NCBI GenBank assembly: GCA_032622095.1
Contig: CP136062.1
Coordinates: 162,932,875 to 162,996,874 of the forward strand
Direction of reading: 5' to 3'
DNA: 64,000 bases
Source: Siphonodentalium dalli
Taxonomy: Eukaryota; Mollusca; Scaphopoda; Gadilida; Siphonodentaliidae
A program made the position numbers and the translations under genes. Numbering within the stretch: position 1 is the first letter of the stretch; every line of letters starts with the position of its first letter. The notes under the pieces were generated by a model. That model ran no database searches. It was not told where the DNA came from and saw only the letters and a list, made by a program, of their open reading frames with translations. Below are positions 21,525-32,870 of this stretch, one piece after another.

Positions 21525-23061
21525 AACATGTTCAATTGAATATGTATGGCCAGACAGTTTAAAACGGCATATAAAGTTCAAACACTCTCGACAACAACAC
21601 CAACAACAACTACAACAACAACAACAACGACGACAACAACAACAACAACAACAACCTTATAGAGAAAGCAGTGGTGGCGCGCGACAGGATGACTTCAAAT
21701 TCAGGCATCCATTTACCGCGTGGATTTCGGGACCCACTTCTTGCGGCAAAACACACTTGCTTAAGAGTATACATCAAAATTGTTCAACGACTATACAGCC
21801 TTCACCCGAGAAAATAATTTGGTTCTATAAGTACTGGCAGCCATTGTACGATGAAATCAAGGACACAGTCGCGCCATCTGTCCAGTTTATACAAGGTCTT
21901 CCGACTAATTCGGACACCCTCATTCATTCTGGAAAAAAATGTCTGATTGTACTTGATGACCTTATGTCTACGGCATCCAAGGATTCGCGGGTTACTGAAT
22001 TATTCACGGAAGGCAGTCACCATTTGGGTATATCAGTGGTTGCGATTAATCAATCTCTCTACTATAACAAGGACCCTATACCCAACGGAGAAATTGCCAC
22101 TACGTGATTCTATTCAACAACCCTATAGATAAAATGCAGGTAATGACTCTAGCTCGTCAAAATGTATCCAGAGAAAACACAACACTTTATGTCCCATTTC
22201 AATGAAGCTACCAATCAACCATTTGGTTATCTTGTAGTTGACTTAAAAACGAATACTCCAGAAAATTTGCGACTGCGTAGTAATGTGCTGACAACGAGGA
22301 GTATAAAACAAGAAAGCATATTGCCAAATAACATTAGTGTTGATGAGCCCGTCGAGGTGATAACGCATCAAAAGAAAGATAACATCAGTGAAACTACATA
22401 CCCTGTGCTATTGTCACAGCAGGGATACGACTCGGAAAGCGAAGACAACATCATGCCAAGCTGTGACGATTGTGGTGTCGTATTTGAGACCCAGCATGAT
22501 GTACAAAGGCACATTAAAAATTGGTGTTCTGATAGGAAGAAAAGAGAAACAATTGAAAATGCACGGGCGAATAATAAAAAACAGAAAACTGACACGAATA
22601 AAATAGAATTAATTCCTGACCAGGACAGACTAATATTAAAACTTCCGACTGAAAAAGAAAACGATTATTTCGAAGAGGTGTGGTTACAGGCCCAAGATGA
22701 CAATAAAGCAGAATTAGATGAATTAGTTGAACGTTATATGAAGAAAGGATTGACGGAACACGAGGCTGAAGAAAAATCGAAAGTGAAGATACGTCCCGAG
22801 TATGAGAGGCGTTTCTTAAACATATACGCTGCATTTATACAAAATTTACTTGAAGTTAGTGGTGGGAAAACTCATATCAAGATCATGGATCGTGTGTATA
22901 AGATGCTAGATGATAGCTATGATATACTCCCTTGTGTTCGGATTTCTTTGAGGACATATAAACCCCTCCTAATGGAGTACATGAGAAATAAAAGTGAGGA
23001 CAAAAACGATAAACAGATGGACTCCTCTCAAGACTCTGAGCAAGATGACGACGATGATTAA
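21487..23061 (+). pseudogene. Packaging-ATPase-like protein with C2H2 fingers, frame broken twice
   Basis: The first segment (21487-22107) has a C2H2 finger (CETCSIEYVWPDSLKRHIKFKH without its last residues), a polyglutamine run, then Walker A GPTSCGKT and Walker B KCLIVLDDLM followed by a GSHH...SVVAINQ sensor-like region. The second segment (22162-23061), in the same phase, continues with ATNQPFGYLVVDLK, a second finger (CDDCGVVF...HIKNWC), a helical charged region and an aspartate-rich end. Between about 22092 and 22161 the expected continuation lies in a different frame, so two small compensating indels (or assembly errors) break the gene. The fold resembles FtsK/HerA/A32-type DNA-packaging ATPases of Polintons and related viruses. 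Its last 220 bp lie inside the right TIR. Active function is doubtful in this copy. Confidence 0.7.
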
Positions 23062-24146
23062 CTGCAATAAACCTATTATTCTTGGTGTCGAAAAAAGCAA
23101 ATGATGATACACTATACTGTTTATTTGTCTTTATTCTTCCATCTAATATTGGTGTTCGTAATATAACAGCGTTATATATTCCTTTTATAGTACCAATATA
23201 TATCAACAGTATCTTTTTATCTGCGATATCCGCATAACCTCCACCCAAGTACACCCCCCCTATTTTCTTTCATATTACATGTATAGGCGATACGCAATAG
23301 GGTTAACACGATCGTTTATCACCCCGATATTCTATTCCATTAGTGATAACACATCGCGGCGTGACCTCTCACCCTGATGGCTGAGGTTGAGCAGTTTAGG
23401 GCTTAGGCAGTCAAACCATCTACCCGAATACCCGCACTCTGTTTGAACCCACGACTTGCTCGATCTGGGACGAAATATCTGCTTGGAGTCCTAACCAACT
23501 GAATCAACAGAGGGGTTATGGAATATAACTAATATTAATTGATAGTTGGGGGTTCATAAGAATCCCGAGTTCTTTCTTTTTCGCTGTATTCATTCGTCAT
23601 CGTCCGCTTCGTACCCACTATCATCTGATGAGGACTGATCTTGCCAAATAGTAACATATATAAAACTCGTTCATTTGACTAATACTTACTGATCGGTTGC
23701 TTCCGCATATCATTCCAATTATGCCCGTATTGTATACTCTATCAATTACATCCATTTGTTATCCCATGCAAGATCCTATCTAATTTAGCTATGCTTTTGC
23801 ACAAAACAAATTCTTATATATCTGTCATACCGCCCGCTAGATAAATCACTGACCCGATCTCACTCGAAACAGTTTCAATGACCCGATTCATTCTTGTATA
23901 TACTCTATCAATTACAACCCATTCAACACACTCATTAAATTCAATGACCCGATTCATTCTTCTATCTTTCCCTTTAAATACATTTCAATAGCACCCATTT
24001 AAATGCAATTGTTGTCCCTTTAAACACATTGTCTACCTTTAAATTTAAATACCCCCTTTAACAACACAACAAAGCAACGTGTTATGTAAACATTGGTTGC
24101 GCGGTTGCACCTCGCTTCGGGCTGAGATAGCTCTATATATACTACT
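22841..24146. repeat. Right terminal inverted repeat of the Polinton-like element
   Basis: This is the complement of 19826-21140. It lacks the 140-bp block found in the left copy but carries about 130 bp of its own (about 23163-23294, containing a C-tract near 23254). Its inner end encodes the C-terminus of the ATPase-like protein. Only outside this end and the indel blocks are the two TIRs closely similar. Confidence 0.9.
23437..23512 (-). ncRNA. tRNA-like sequence in the right TIR
   Basis: This is the inverted copy of 20458-20533, with the same 7-bp closing stem and the same A-box-like and B-box-like words. Both copies are conserved over the full 76 nt. Confidence 0.35.
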
Positions 24147-24152
24147 CATGTA

Positions 24153-24252
24153 TTTGTTATGTAACCCTAGCATGTCATACTTTCGTGTTGTCTCATTTGT
24201 AAATACTACCAGTCACTCTCCAAACTTGGAGGTCAATAAATAAATAAATAAA
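24153..24252 (+). mobile_element. Right part of a retroposon-like insertion with (AATA)n tail
   Basis: It continues the insertion begun at 19530 and ends GGAGGTCAATAAATAAATAA plus further AATA units, the kind of 3' tail left by CR1/L2-type LINEs and their SINE partners. It is followed directly by the right 90-bp duplication. Confidence 0.6.
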
Positions 24253-24342
24253 TAACGTGGAGAGTGACTGGTTGGTCACGGCTGTCGATCATTGAAGGGT
24301 CTTCGTTGGCGGGGTGTTCAACTTAGAATTTCCAAATGTTTG
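24253..24342. repeat. 90-bp direct repeat, right copy
   Basis: Second copy of 19440-19529 at a constant offset. See the left copy for the interpretation as a long target-site duplication. Confidence 0.8.
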
Positions 24343-24999
24343 TTTTAAAATATATTAATTAATGTATAATTGATATATACATGTAGTATTCACACGGAAT
24401 TGGATGACAAGTTATGGAAAACATTACGTACATCCGCTCCCTACAAATATATGTGACCCGTCATATCAAAATTAGTCGTAAGTCGAAAAATATTTTATTT
24501 TAGTTATTTATGCTATAGAGTGTGATAAGAGCTTTACATATGTCGCATACTTACGGTATTGTTGCGGTCCAAAGTTATAGGATTTTGAATGTCAGAGATA
24601 ATCGCATTTAAAGACAACAAATTAGCTCAATTCTGAACGGAAATACACCACTGTATGTCCCAATTAAAAAAGCACATTAATAGACACAAACTTCACTTTA
24701 TGCTACTTTATTTCGACAGAGTAGAACTATATATAATTGTGTCAAAAACAAAAATAATAATTTAGCATTTTTAACATTTTTGTATACAAGAACATTATGT
24801 ATTTACACAGTAAATTATGTCGGACCCTAATCCGATAATAATGAGCTATATGTCGAGAATTTGCCCCTACAGTGTCCCAAAATGGCGGCGAATATTGCAA
24901 TCGAAAGTCAAAAATATCTATTTCGTCATTGATTTTTAACTAAATCTTCTCATATCCGGTATCGAATATAAATTGATGAGTGTGCACAGCAACCAAACT

Positions 25000-26640
25000 A
25001 GTATCGAAATACATCAAATGAGTGTCAAAAACAACTTAACGCGTGTCCGAAACCATCTAAGGAGTGTAAAACCACACAACAGGTGTCTCAACCGCCTTCT
25101 TAATAATATACCAAATTAATCGGTGAGTGTCCCAGTCCATAGAAGGGGCATTCCAAATCAGCCAACGAGTGTCCCAAACTACATAATATGTAACACAGTC
25201 CACACGAATAGTGTCAGAAACCATCCAATTAGTGCCCAAACCAGTCCAATGTGTGTTCCATACCATCCAACGATTGCCATATGTCACCCATCGAGTGTCC
25301 CAATTCATGTATGTGGTGTCCCAAACCACACAAATGGGTGTCTCAAATCATCAAGTGTGTACCACAAACCATCCAATGGGTGTCCCAAACCAACAGATGA
25401 GTGTCCATAATCACCCAATGAGTATCCCAAGCCACACGATTATTATCAAAACCAGCAGGAGTGTATAAAACGTCCAACTAGTGTCTCAAACCACCCACCG
25501 AATGTCCCAGTCATTCAATAGGTGTCCCAAACTAGTGTACAAAACCATCCATCACATATATCAGACTATGTTTTGGTAAACTCATTGGATGGTTTGACAA
25601 ACTCACTTGATCGTGTGAAATACTCGATGAGGGTTTTGTACACTATTGTAGATGTATTGATATGACAGTTGGTTCGCAACACCAGTCCTGGGTAGTTGGT
25701 GGATGGTTTATGATGCTAGTTTTATGGTTTGGTCACCCGCTGGGTGATTGGTGATTGGTGACTTCTGTTGGATGCTTTTGGGACACCAATTTGGTGGAGT
25801 GTTCACATTGAGTGGTTTGGGACACTCGCTATATATTTTAGATACTGGTTATGTGTATTGAGACACTGCGTGGCCGATTGGGTCACTGGTTGGGTCGTTT
25901 GGGACACTACAGTTGAATGGATTGAGACATCAGTTGTATGTTCTATGACATATGTCATGGGCTACATATTGGATGTCTGCCTATCGTGTGGTTTCGAACA
26001 CCCGATGGATGGGTTGGTAACCGTGGTACACCCATTGCGTGGTTTGGGGCACTGGTTGAGTGGTTTGACACACTCAATTGGTGCTCATTGTATGTTTTAC
26101 TCATCTGATGATTATGGACACTCATTGGATATTTCTGGAACATACTGGACGGCTTTGGACACACCTATTATGTTGTTTCGAACATAGGTTGCAACGTATG
26201 GAGCACTACTGGTGTGTTTTGGGAACATTCGTTGAATGGTTTGGGTCCTTAATCAGGTCGATTGAGACACTCATTTAGTGCCTTGTGACACTCATTTTGG
26301 GTGAGTTGGAATACCAAATGCATGGTTTGGGGACTATATGTGCGAGTAATGACACCAGTTGAGTATCGTTTGGGGAGCTACCGACCTCAATCTACATCAG
26401 TCTGGGTGGTTTGTGAAACTCGTTTGGTGGATTGGGACACCCCGTCGATGGTTGGAACAATGTTTGGATTTGGGGCACCCGTCGTATGGATTTGGATACT
26501 CATATGTTTTTGATTTTTTTGGATACCATATCGGTTTTGTAACTCTGTATATGGTTTGGCGGACTCGTTGTGTGGTTTGGGACAATCATTTGATGTATTA
26601 TGAAATTATTGGTGGCTTTGCAAACTCTTATGGTGGCATA
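25000..26640. repeat. Diverged 30-bp minisatellite that switches strand near 25575
   Basis: From about 25000 to 25560 the units read CCATCCAAYGAGTGTCCCAA on the plus strand. From about 25590 to 26640 the same unit appears as its complement (TTGGGACACTCRTTGGATGG). Units are 28-33 bp and strongly diverged. Many short tryptophan- or proline-rich frames result and should be ignored. Confidence 0.8.
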
Positions 26641-27114
26641 TATGACTACATATTTGTTATACGTTTATTCGATATCGTAAGATCTAGTAAAACAATCAAC
26701 AACAACAAAAACTCTTCAATTGTTCACTTCCGACTGCCATTTTCGCTGTCATTTTGAAGACTGTTTAGACACCGAATTGCCCAATCCTCGGGATATGACT
26801 TACAATAACGGATTAGGATTCGCCATTTTATAGAATTAGAGTCAAATTATGCACGAAATGACAGGCATAATTATGCTATGGCGACAGGAATAATGCGTGT
26901 TTTTGTTGCAGGTTTCTGTCATATTAATACATTTAGAGGACACTGTGGTGAATAGTAGTACACTCCAGGAAATTGCCGCCATATTGCACCGTAATATTCA
27001 CGGCCACATGTTAGCGTCAAATTAGTTGGAGCAGACATCCTTACGAAAAGATGGATCAAGTTTATATTGGGGCCCCAGTCTGGAGAAGCATTTTGGCCGA
27101 CCTGGTTCCCAGAC
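26641..27114. other. Unassigned interior of the foldback element
   Basis: AT-rich, single-copy-looking sequence between the two arrays. No gene was recognised. Confidence 0.35.
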
Positions 27115-28425
27115 AAAAATTCCAATTTTCACCATTTTCTTACATATTTCCTTCATTTTTATCTAAATTACGATTTTACCTTCATTAAACGCATGGATAT
27201 TTTGGATATATTATTATATGGTCACATTTGGCAGTCAGGGAACTCGACTGAGCGTTTATGGTTGGCAGATTTGTTTATTAAAAAAATTCCAATTTTCACC
27301 ATTTTTGTTTACATATTCCAGTATTTTGACTCAAAAATTACGACTTCTGGTTCATGGGGGTTTTGGATATGTTATTATATGAGTATAGTCACACTCAAAA
27401 AGACCAAAAGCAAATGTTGTTAACGGTTGGGCGTTTCCTTCCATCCGTTTGACTGGACTAATAAGGGACTGCAAACTTGACACAAAAAAGCCACAAATAG
27501 GACCCTATTTCAAAGATATGTAGAAAATTCCCCCCAAAGCGAATTTTGGATATATTGTTCCCCAGATTCTGCCCAACAAAATAACACCAACAGCTTGTTA
27601 GCAATTTAATATAGGTTCACCTTAAAATCTGAGTCTCAACCAGAAAATTACAGTTTTCACCATTTTTGTTTACATATTCCTGATTTTTCACCCAAAAATG
27701 ACGATTTTCCCACTCTGTGATTCACGGGGATTTTGATTATGTTATCATAAGGATATAGTCACATTCAAACACACCAACAATATTGCATAGTAATTTGTTC
27801 ACGGTTGAGTTTTTCTTTCCATCAGATTGACTAGACTAATAAGGAACAGCAAAAGTTACACAAAAAGTCATAAATAAGACCCAATTTCAACGAGCTGTAA
27901 ACAAAATTCCCCAAAGTGTATTTTAGCGGATTTTGGAAATATTGTTCCCCAGATTCTGCCCGATAAAATAACACCAACAACATCTTGTTACCAATTTAAT
28001 ATAGGTTCACCTTAAACTCTGAGTCTCAACCAGAAAATTACAATTTTCACCATTTTTGTTTCATATTCCTGTCTTTTCAGCCAAAAATGACGATTTTCCC
28101 ACCCTGGGATTCACGGGGATTTTGGTTATGTTATAATATGGAAATAGTCACATTCAAACACACCAAAAGACATTGCATAGTAATTTGTTCACGGTTGGGT
28201 TTTTCTTTCCATCAGATTGACTAGACTAATAAGGAACAGCAAAATTTACACAAAAAGCCACAAATAGGACCCCATTTCAACGAGCTGTAGAAAATTTTCC
28301 CCAAAACGGATTTTAGCGGATTTTGGATATATTGTTCCCCCGATTCTGCCCGACAAAATGACACCAAAAACAGCTTGTAAACAATTTGTTCTAGGTTCAC
28401 CTCAAAATCGAGTCTCAACGACCAG
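27115..28425. repeat. About 388-bp tandem array, 3.4 units
   Basis: The landmark GATTCTGCCC occurs at 27565, 27952 and 28342, spacings of 387 and 390 bp. Other landmarks (TTTTCACCATTTTTGTTT, ACGATTTTCCCAC, CACTAATAAGG-type words) recur in register. The first unit is more diverged. The array is non-coding. Confidence 0.85.
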
Positions 28426-28477
28426 ACTATATAAGAAATCCCGAGTTACGACTGGATTTGATATGGCGGGTCACATA

Positions 28478-29034
28478 TGGATATAGTAAATTCAGACAAT
28501 AATTGGTCTGGCGGATAGGTTAAGTTATTGCGCATGTGTTCATTTGGAGTGTTGATGATCAGTTTCAGATACCATGCATGCCTTCGCATTCAAAGAATGA
28601 GATGGTATAGTACGTGGATGTATGAATCTATGTGTGACATGCGTATATACATATATAGGGGTAAGAAGTTGCTATCTATACGGATGGTATTTGGTTCGAA
28701 GAAATGGGAGGACGGAGTGGGATGAAATTATTTCAAGTGAAGTAGGGAAATTAAAATGTGCCACCAAAAACCAGAGCACATGTTCAAGTCAGGAATATTC
28801 AATTTTCATCCCCTACCTATATATTGAAATTTTCCGATTAATAGCTCAAGCTCTCCAACTGTTGTAAATTTCCTAATACCTTCCTATACATTAGAAAACT
28901 TTGACCGATGTAGGAAATTCTTCGACATTTGGTCTAAAAGGAGGAAACATCCACATTGATTATTTGTGGACAAATCAAAATATCTAAAATTTTCGAGCTA
29001 TTTTTGGTTTGAAATTTCCAACTATATTTTGTGT
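28478..29034. other. Spacer with decayed dispersed repeat
   Basis: The part at about 28545-28630 repeats 9250-9345. The part at about 28740-29034 is rich in AGGAAATT and GAAATTTCCAACTA words shared with 3510-3900. No gene was seen. Confidence 0.4.
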
Positions 29035-29215
29035 CAGGCATGAAATTCGGTCTCACCATAGTTGAATATATTTTAACAAACGTTTCTTTATCCAGTTGTG
29101 AGAAGGATCGTTTTGTTATCTGCATTGCACTTGTGGCGTGTAGCATGCACCATTCCACCTATGTGATGATCGAAAGATAGTTTGTTCTATTGTTATCCCG
29201 AGGCCTTTCTCACAG
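29035..29215 (-). pseudogene. Fragment of LINE reverse transcriptase, thumb/connection region
   Basis: Minus-strand frames read GLGITIEQ and then ITKRSFSQLDKETFVKIYST followed by MVRPNF. This matches the conserved (D)LGVxxD...IKRSF..LDKETF.KLY..(M/L)VRP region after the RT catalytic core in Jockey/CR1/L1-type LINEs. It is a short fragment with a frameshift and nothing recognisable on either side. Confidence 0.65.
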
Positions 29216-30470
29216 GCAGAGGATGAGATTGCTGGTCTCTCCTGAACATCAGTCATATAGTATTCTACCATCGGGTATAATGGGGACGTACATCTTCTAT
29301 ATCTATACTATATATTTTGAGACTTCGTATATATATATGTGTGTATATATGTGTGTGGGTACTTCATAGAATCCAAAACGCGTGTAAAGATTGAGCTCAA
29401 ACTTCCTATGTAAGTGTCAAATCCTACCGACACGACCGTGGTCGCGGTTTAGAGAAGCTCAGAGCACCCGTTCTCCAATCTCAAATCACCGCAAAGGCAC
29501 GGCGTGTGTTAATCAAGTGATTATTTAATGAGCGTTTGTTTTTGACGCATCTCTATAAAGAGCGTCTGTTTCCCATTCAACGTTATTAGCATGCATCTGC
29601 AGAGTTATACGGGAACATTGAGTGCTTGCCTATGCGGGCAGATTTATTGGAGCTCTTACAACATCATTGTTATAGTATGTATGACACTTAGGTCAGGGCT
29701 TAGGGGGGGGGTAGTTATAGGCATAATGCTTCTCAGAAATCCCGGTTACAAACCAACACTCACAATTTCGTATTTACGCAAACGTTATCGCTCGAAATTT
29801 ATTCCCTGCGAGCACGGATGGCGCGCTTTGTTTGGTATATACCGAAATCATCCCAGATAATCACGAACATAGCATCAGATTTCTCCCCAGATATACCGTT
29901 ATAAAGCTACTGGAATCTGCCAATCTACTATTAATATGTGTGTATATATGTGGGTACTTCATAGAATCGAAAACGCGTGTAGGAACGGGCATCCCCACGG
30001 CAATGTCGGCTTATAAGACATCTTTACTACACATGACAGCCGATGGACAATTGGTCTCTATATATGTACCAAAATTACGCCGCGTTGTTGACTGGGAAAT
30101 TCCAGGGAATGCCGATTGAGCTCAAACTTGCTACCTACGGGAAGTGTCATATATATGAGTGTGTCCTTTATAGACTCGAACCGATTGAGCTCAAACTTGC
30201 TAAATATTTACTGGGAAATTCCAGGGAATGCCGATTGAGCTCAAAGGGAAGTGTCATGGACGGGTTCATTGAAAAACAAAAACAAATCGGGTAAAATTGA
30301 AAAACAAAATTAAAAAGGCACAATTAACTCCTTGAAAAACCAAAATAAATCGGGTAAAATAAAAAAAATAAAAATTCAATTAAAAAATTAAAAAAGCACA
30401 ATTAACTCATTGAAAAACAAAATAATTAACTCATTGAAAAAAAAAAAAAAAATTCTGACTATTGCCGAAA
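29216..30470. other. Low-complexity spacer with local duplications
   Basis: A block containing TATATATGTGTGTGGGTACT and CATAGAATC.AAAACGCGTG occurs at about 29335-29385 and again at 29935-29980. GATTGAGCTCAAACTTGCT occurs three times between 30113 and 30245. From 30265 to 30452 there are A-rich units of GAAAAACAAAATAAATCGGG. No gene was seen. Confidence 0.5.
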
Positions 30471-31068
30471 TTTGCTGCAAATGCACCACAAGTGTCTCGG
30501 AACCTGTTGTAATTGCTTTTTCGAACAAAGCCATGGGACGAATGCCGCCAGTGGCGGGCTAACCTGCTAGTGTAATATAAATGGAGAAGAAATTATACTA
30601 CTGATATTGTCATCTTCTGTAATGTGTGCACTGCGAAGGTGGCATCTCCTTATGTAATAAATCGGTGAATAATCAATTGGGAACTACTCGAATGACCAAA
30701 ATCTATATGCAATAGAAGAATCCGTAATGTGTCTGCGCAGTCGCCAATGGTGGCCCCAGGCGCAATGTTCGCACGGTGGGTTTTCTATAATTTAGAACCA
30801 CGAACCGAGCTACCCAATACCACATTTATATCCAAATGCTTGCACTTGTTTGCCGAAAATTCAGAATATCCTCTATAAGCCCGAATAATTTGGGTATTAA
30901 CCCAATTGCACAAGGCAATCGTGTGTTGATCGTGTAACGCACTTAACAAACATCATAAAGACAAAAACATTAAAATCGTAAAGTGAAACGTGCTTTAGCC
31001 AATCGGAATGCGCATGGGTGTGAACTGTGATCTCGATGCGACGATTGATATCAGCACATGACGCACAT
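30471..31068. other. Unassigned sequence
   Basis: No coding or repeat structure was recognised up to the 328-bp duplication. Confidence 0.3.
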
Positions 31069-31396
31069 GTGTCGCATGAACCGCATTTACTCCGTCAACA
31101 GGCCGACTTTTTATTCATCTATATTGTTCTGGATACCGTTGATTAACAGTTTGACGACGCATATGTGTGAACTGTTAGCTAAATAGTACTAGTACTGCAT
31201 TGCCTGACATCAAGTGGAAATCACGTAAGAATTTTGATTAGCCCTTTACCCAACAAAACGGCCAAAAACGTCCATATAAAGCTTCAACAACCTAAAATAT
31301 CTTCGGTCTGTCTCAATAACACCATACAAATATTGATATCATTGGAACCGGTTCATTGACCACATTGTGATGGTTACAGTTATGCCCTGTGCCAAT
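31069..31396. repeat. 328-bp direct repeat flanking the LINE, left copy
   Basis: The stretch from GTGTCGCATGAACC to CTGTGCCAAT is repeated at 36592-36919 with a constant offset of 5523 and a few substitutions, with no indels. It contains 169 bp of unique-looking sequence followed by the left 159 bp of a hairpin MITE (from 31238), cut off where the LINE begins. Confidence 0.9.
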
Positions 31397-32243
31397 ATAT
31401 ATATCTTTATTGTCCTCCTCGTGGGAGAGTATAATATATAGTATTACACAAGAACATATATATACAGTTCAATAAGAAGAATATGTAGGTTTACAAACAA
31501 TTGGGGTAAATGATAAGTAACGTATATACAAAGCTGATCCACGTACACTCCCAATCATACGCCTTAAACAGCTCAACCATCGCACACATTTACCATTTAC
31601 CACCAACGAGCACACGCACCCACGCATACACACACGCACACGCACACCCTCACCCTCACACACACACCCCATTCAGCATGCATAAACACTCGCATACATT
31701 CATAGTTATACATACGCACGAACACGCATACTCTCACACAGGCACACACATCACCTGTCTCTCTCTCTCACTCACCAACCTCACACGCGCAGACACGCAC
31801 GCATACATGTATAGTGATACATATGCACCCACAGACGACGGCACACATACACGAGTATCTAGGCAGACAACAGACTGGCGCATGCTCACATAATGTCACA
31901 TGCAAGAACAAATATAATACATGCAGTGTCACAGGCAATTGGATATATAAGTAATAGAATAGCATAAATGTACGTGGTCAAGCTATCTAAACATTTGATT
32001 CAGTGTATAGCTGCCAACATAGACTTCATTTTGCAAACATAAATTAGATCTTGATTGCAACCGCGCATTACATATACGATAGACTGGTTTGAATGCATAA
32101 CACACGTACAATTGCATACCAAAGCGAATGCCCCCACCAAGAGAGCAAAAGATGGAGTGTGTCAACACAAGGCCTACCTTTGTCGGCCAAGCGTCAACGA
32201 ACACCACCTCCGCTCTCTGGATAAACACAGCATTACATGACAA

Positions 32244-32714
32244 TTAGTCAGTCGCCGTCAGAAACCTGCACAAAAACACGTAGGTTTGCCACAACTTGTG
32301 TGTATGGCCAACAATGAAAGAAACATAATACATTGGATCTTCAATGAAAGAGAATAGTTCAACTGGCAGGTTGGTTAAATGTAATAGGAAGAGCTCTTCG
32401 TCGTCCAGTTCATTTGCCCAAAGAGAAAACAATATTCCAAATTCGTCAATCATCTCGTACCACATGTTATTTCGACACTCCCTTAAAGCAGGGTGATTGC
32501 AGTGAATGATAATATGTTTAGGCTCATCTTCATTGCTTTTGTTACATAGCGTACATACATTTGCCTTTGTTGATGCTGTTTCGGCGATTAGTTTTGCGAC
32601 TGTATAGAAGGCAACCTTTTTCTCTGGGTACATGCGGCAAGCTTTCCATATATGGGATGGTTGCAAGCAGGTTTGCATTTGACTAAACCGAACCAGGGAC
32701 AGATCATTTGACAT
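32244..32714 (-). pseudogene. LINE ORF2 C-terminal cysteine/histidine finger region
   Basis: In the same phase as the RT segment, after an in-frame stop at 32871-32873. It contains CTLCNKSNEDEPKHIIIHC, the CCHC-type finger typical of the C-terminus of ORF2 in Jockey/CR1/L2-like LINEs, thought to help nucleic-acid binding. After it the sequence ends in a hydrophobic stretch and a stop. Confidence 0.75.
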
Positions 32715-32870
32715 GTCCTCATGCCAGACAAACTCACAACGAATATTTATCGCGGTTTTAACGATCCGATTCCATTCCGATTTAGTCGGGAAAAGACCAC
32801 TGTTGGAAAAGTTCTCAAGATATTGACTCAGATTATATGACGTTAGAACTTGTTCGATATCCGAAATGAA

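Larger units (their letters stand above)
19826..24146. mobile_element. Miniature Polinton/Maverick-like (adintovirus-related) element
   Basis: The 4.32-kb unit begins AGTAGTATATATAGAGC and ends with its complement. It is flanked by the 6-bp direct repeat CATGTA (19820-19825 and 24147-24152). Long terminal inverted repeats (19826-21140 and 22841-24146) enclose about 1.7 kb of unique sequence with a palindrome and one ATPase-like gene. A 6-bp target duplication, AG...CT termini and long TIRs are hallmarks of Polintons, which are normally 15-20 kb and encode PolB, integrase, protease, capsid proteins and a packaging ATPase. Here only the ATPase-like frame is visible, so the unit looks non-autonomous. 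The assignment to Polintons is inference; the repeat structure is directly visible. Confidence 0.75.
24450..28477. mobile_element. 4-kb non-coding foldback element with 33-bp inverted ends
   Basis: The left end TGTGACCCGTCATATCAAAA continues with AGTCGTAA. It matches the complement of the right end (TGTGACCCGCCATATCAAAT, AGTCGTAA). The outermost TA at 24450-24451 and 28476-28477 fits a 2-bp duplication of Tc1/mariner style. The interior has no credible gene. It is composed of a strand-switching minisatellite and a 388-bp tandem array. Confidence 0.65.

Noticed and set aside
25057-26757. Tryptophan-rich and proline-rich ORFs
   Set aside because: They run along the degenerate 30-bp minisatellite and switch strand with it.
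31510-31893. Threonine/histidine-rich ORF (HAHAHPHPHTHT)
   Set aside because: It is the CACACA-rich 3' UTR of the LINE read on the opposite strand.
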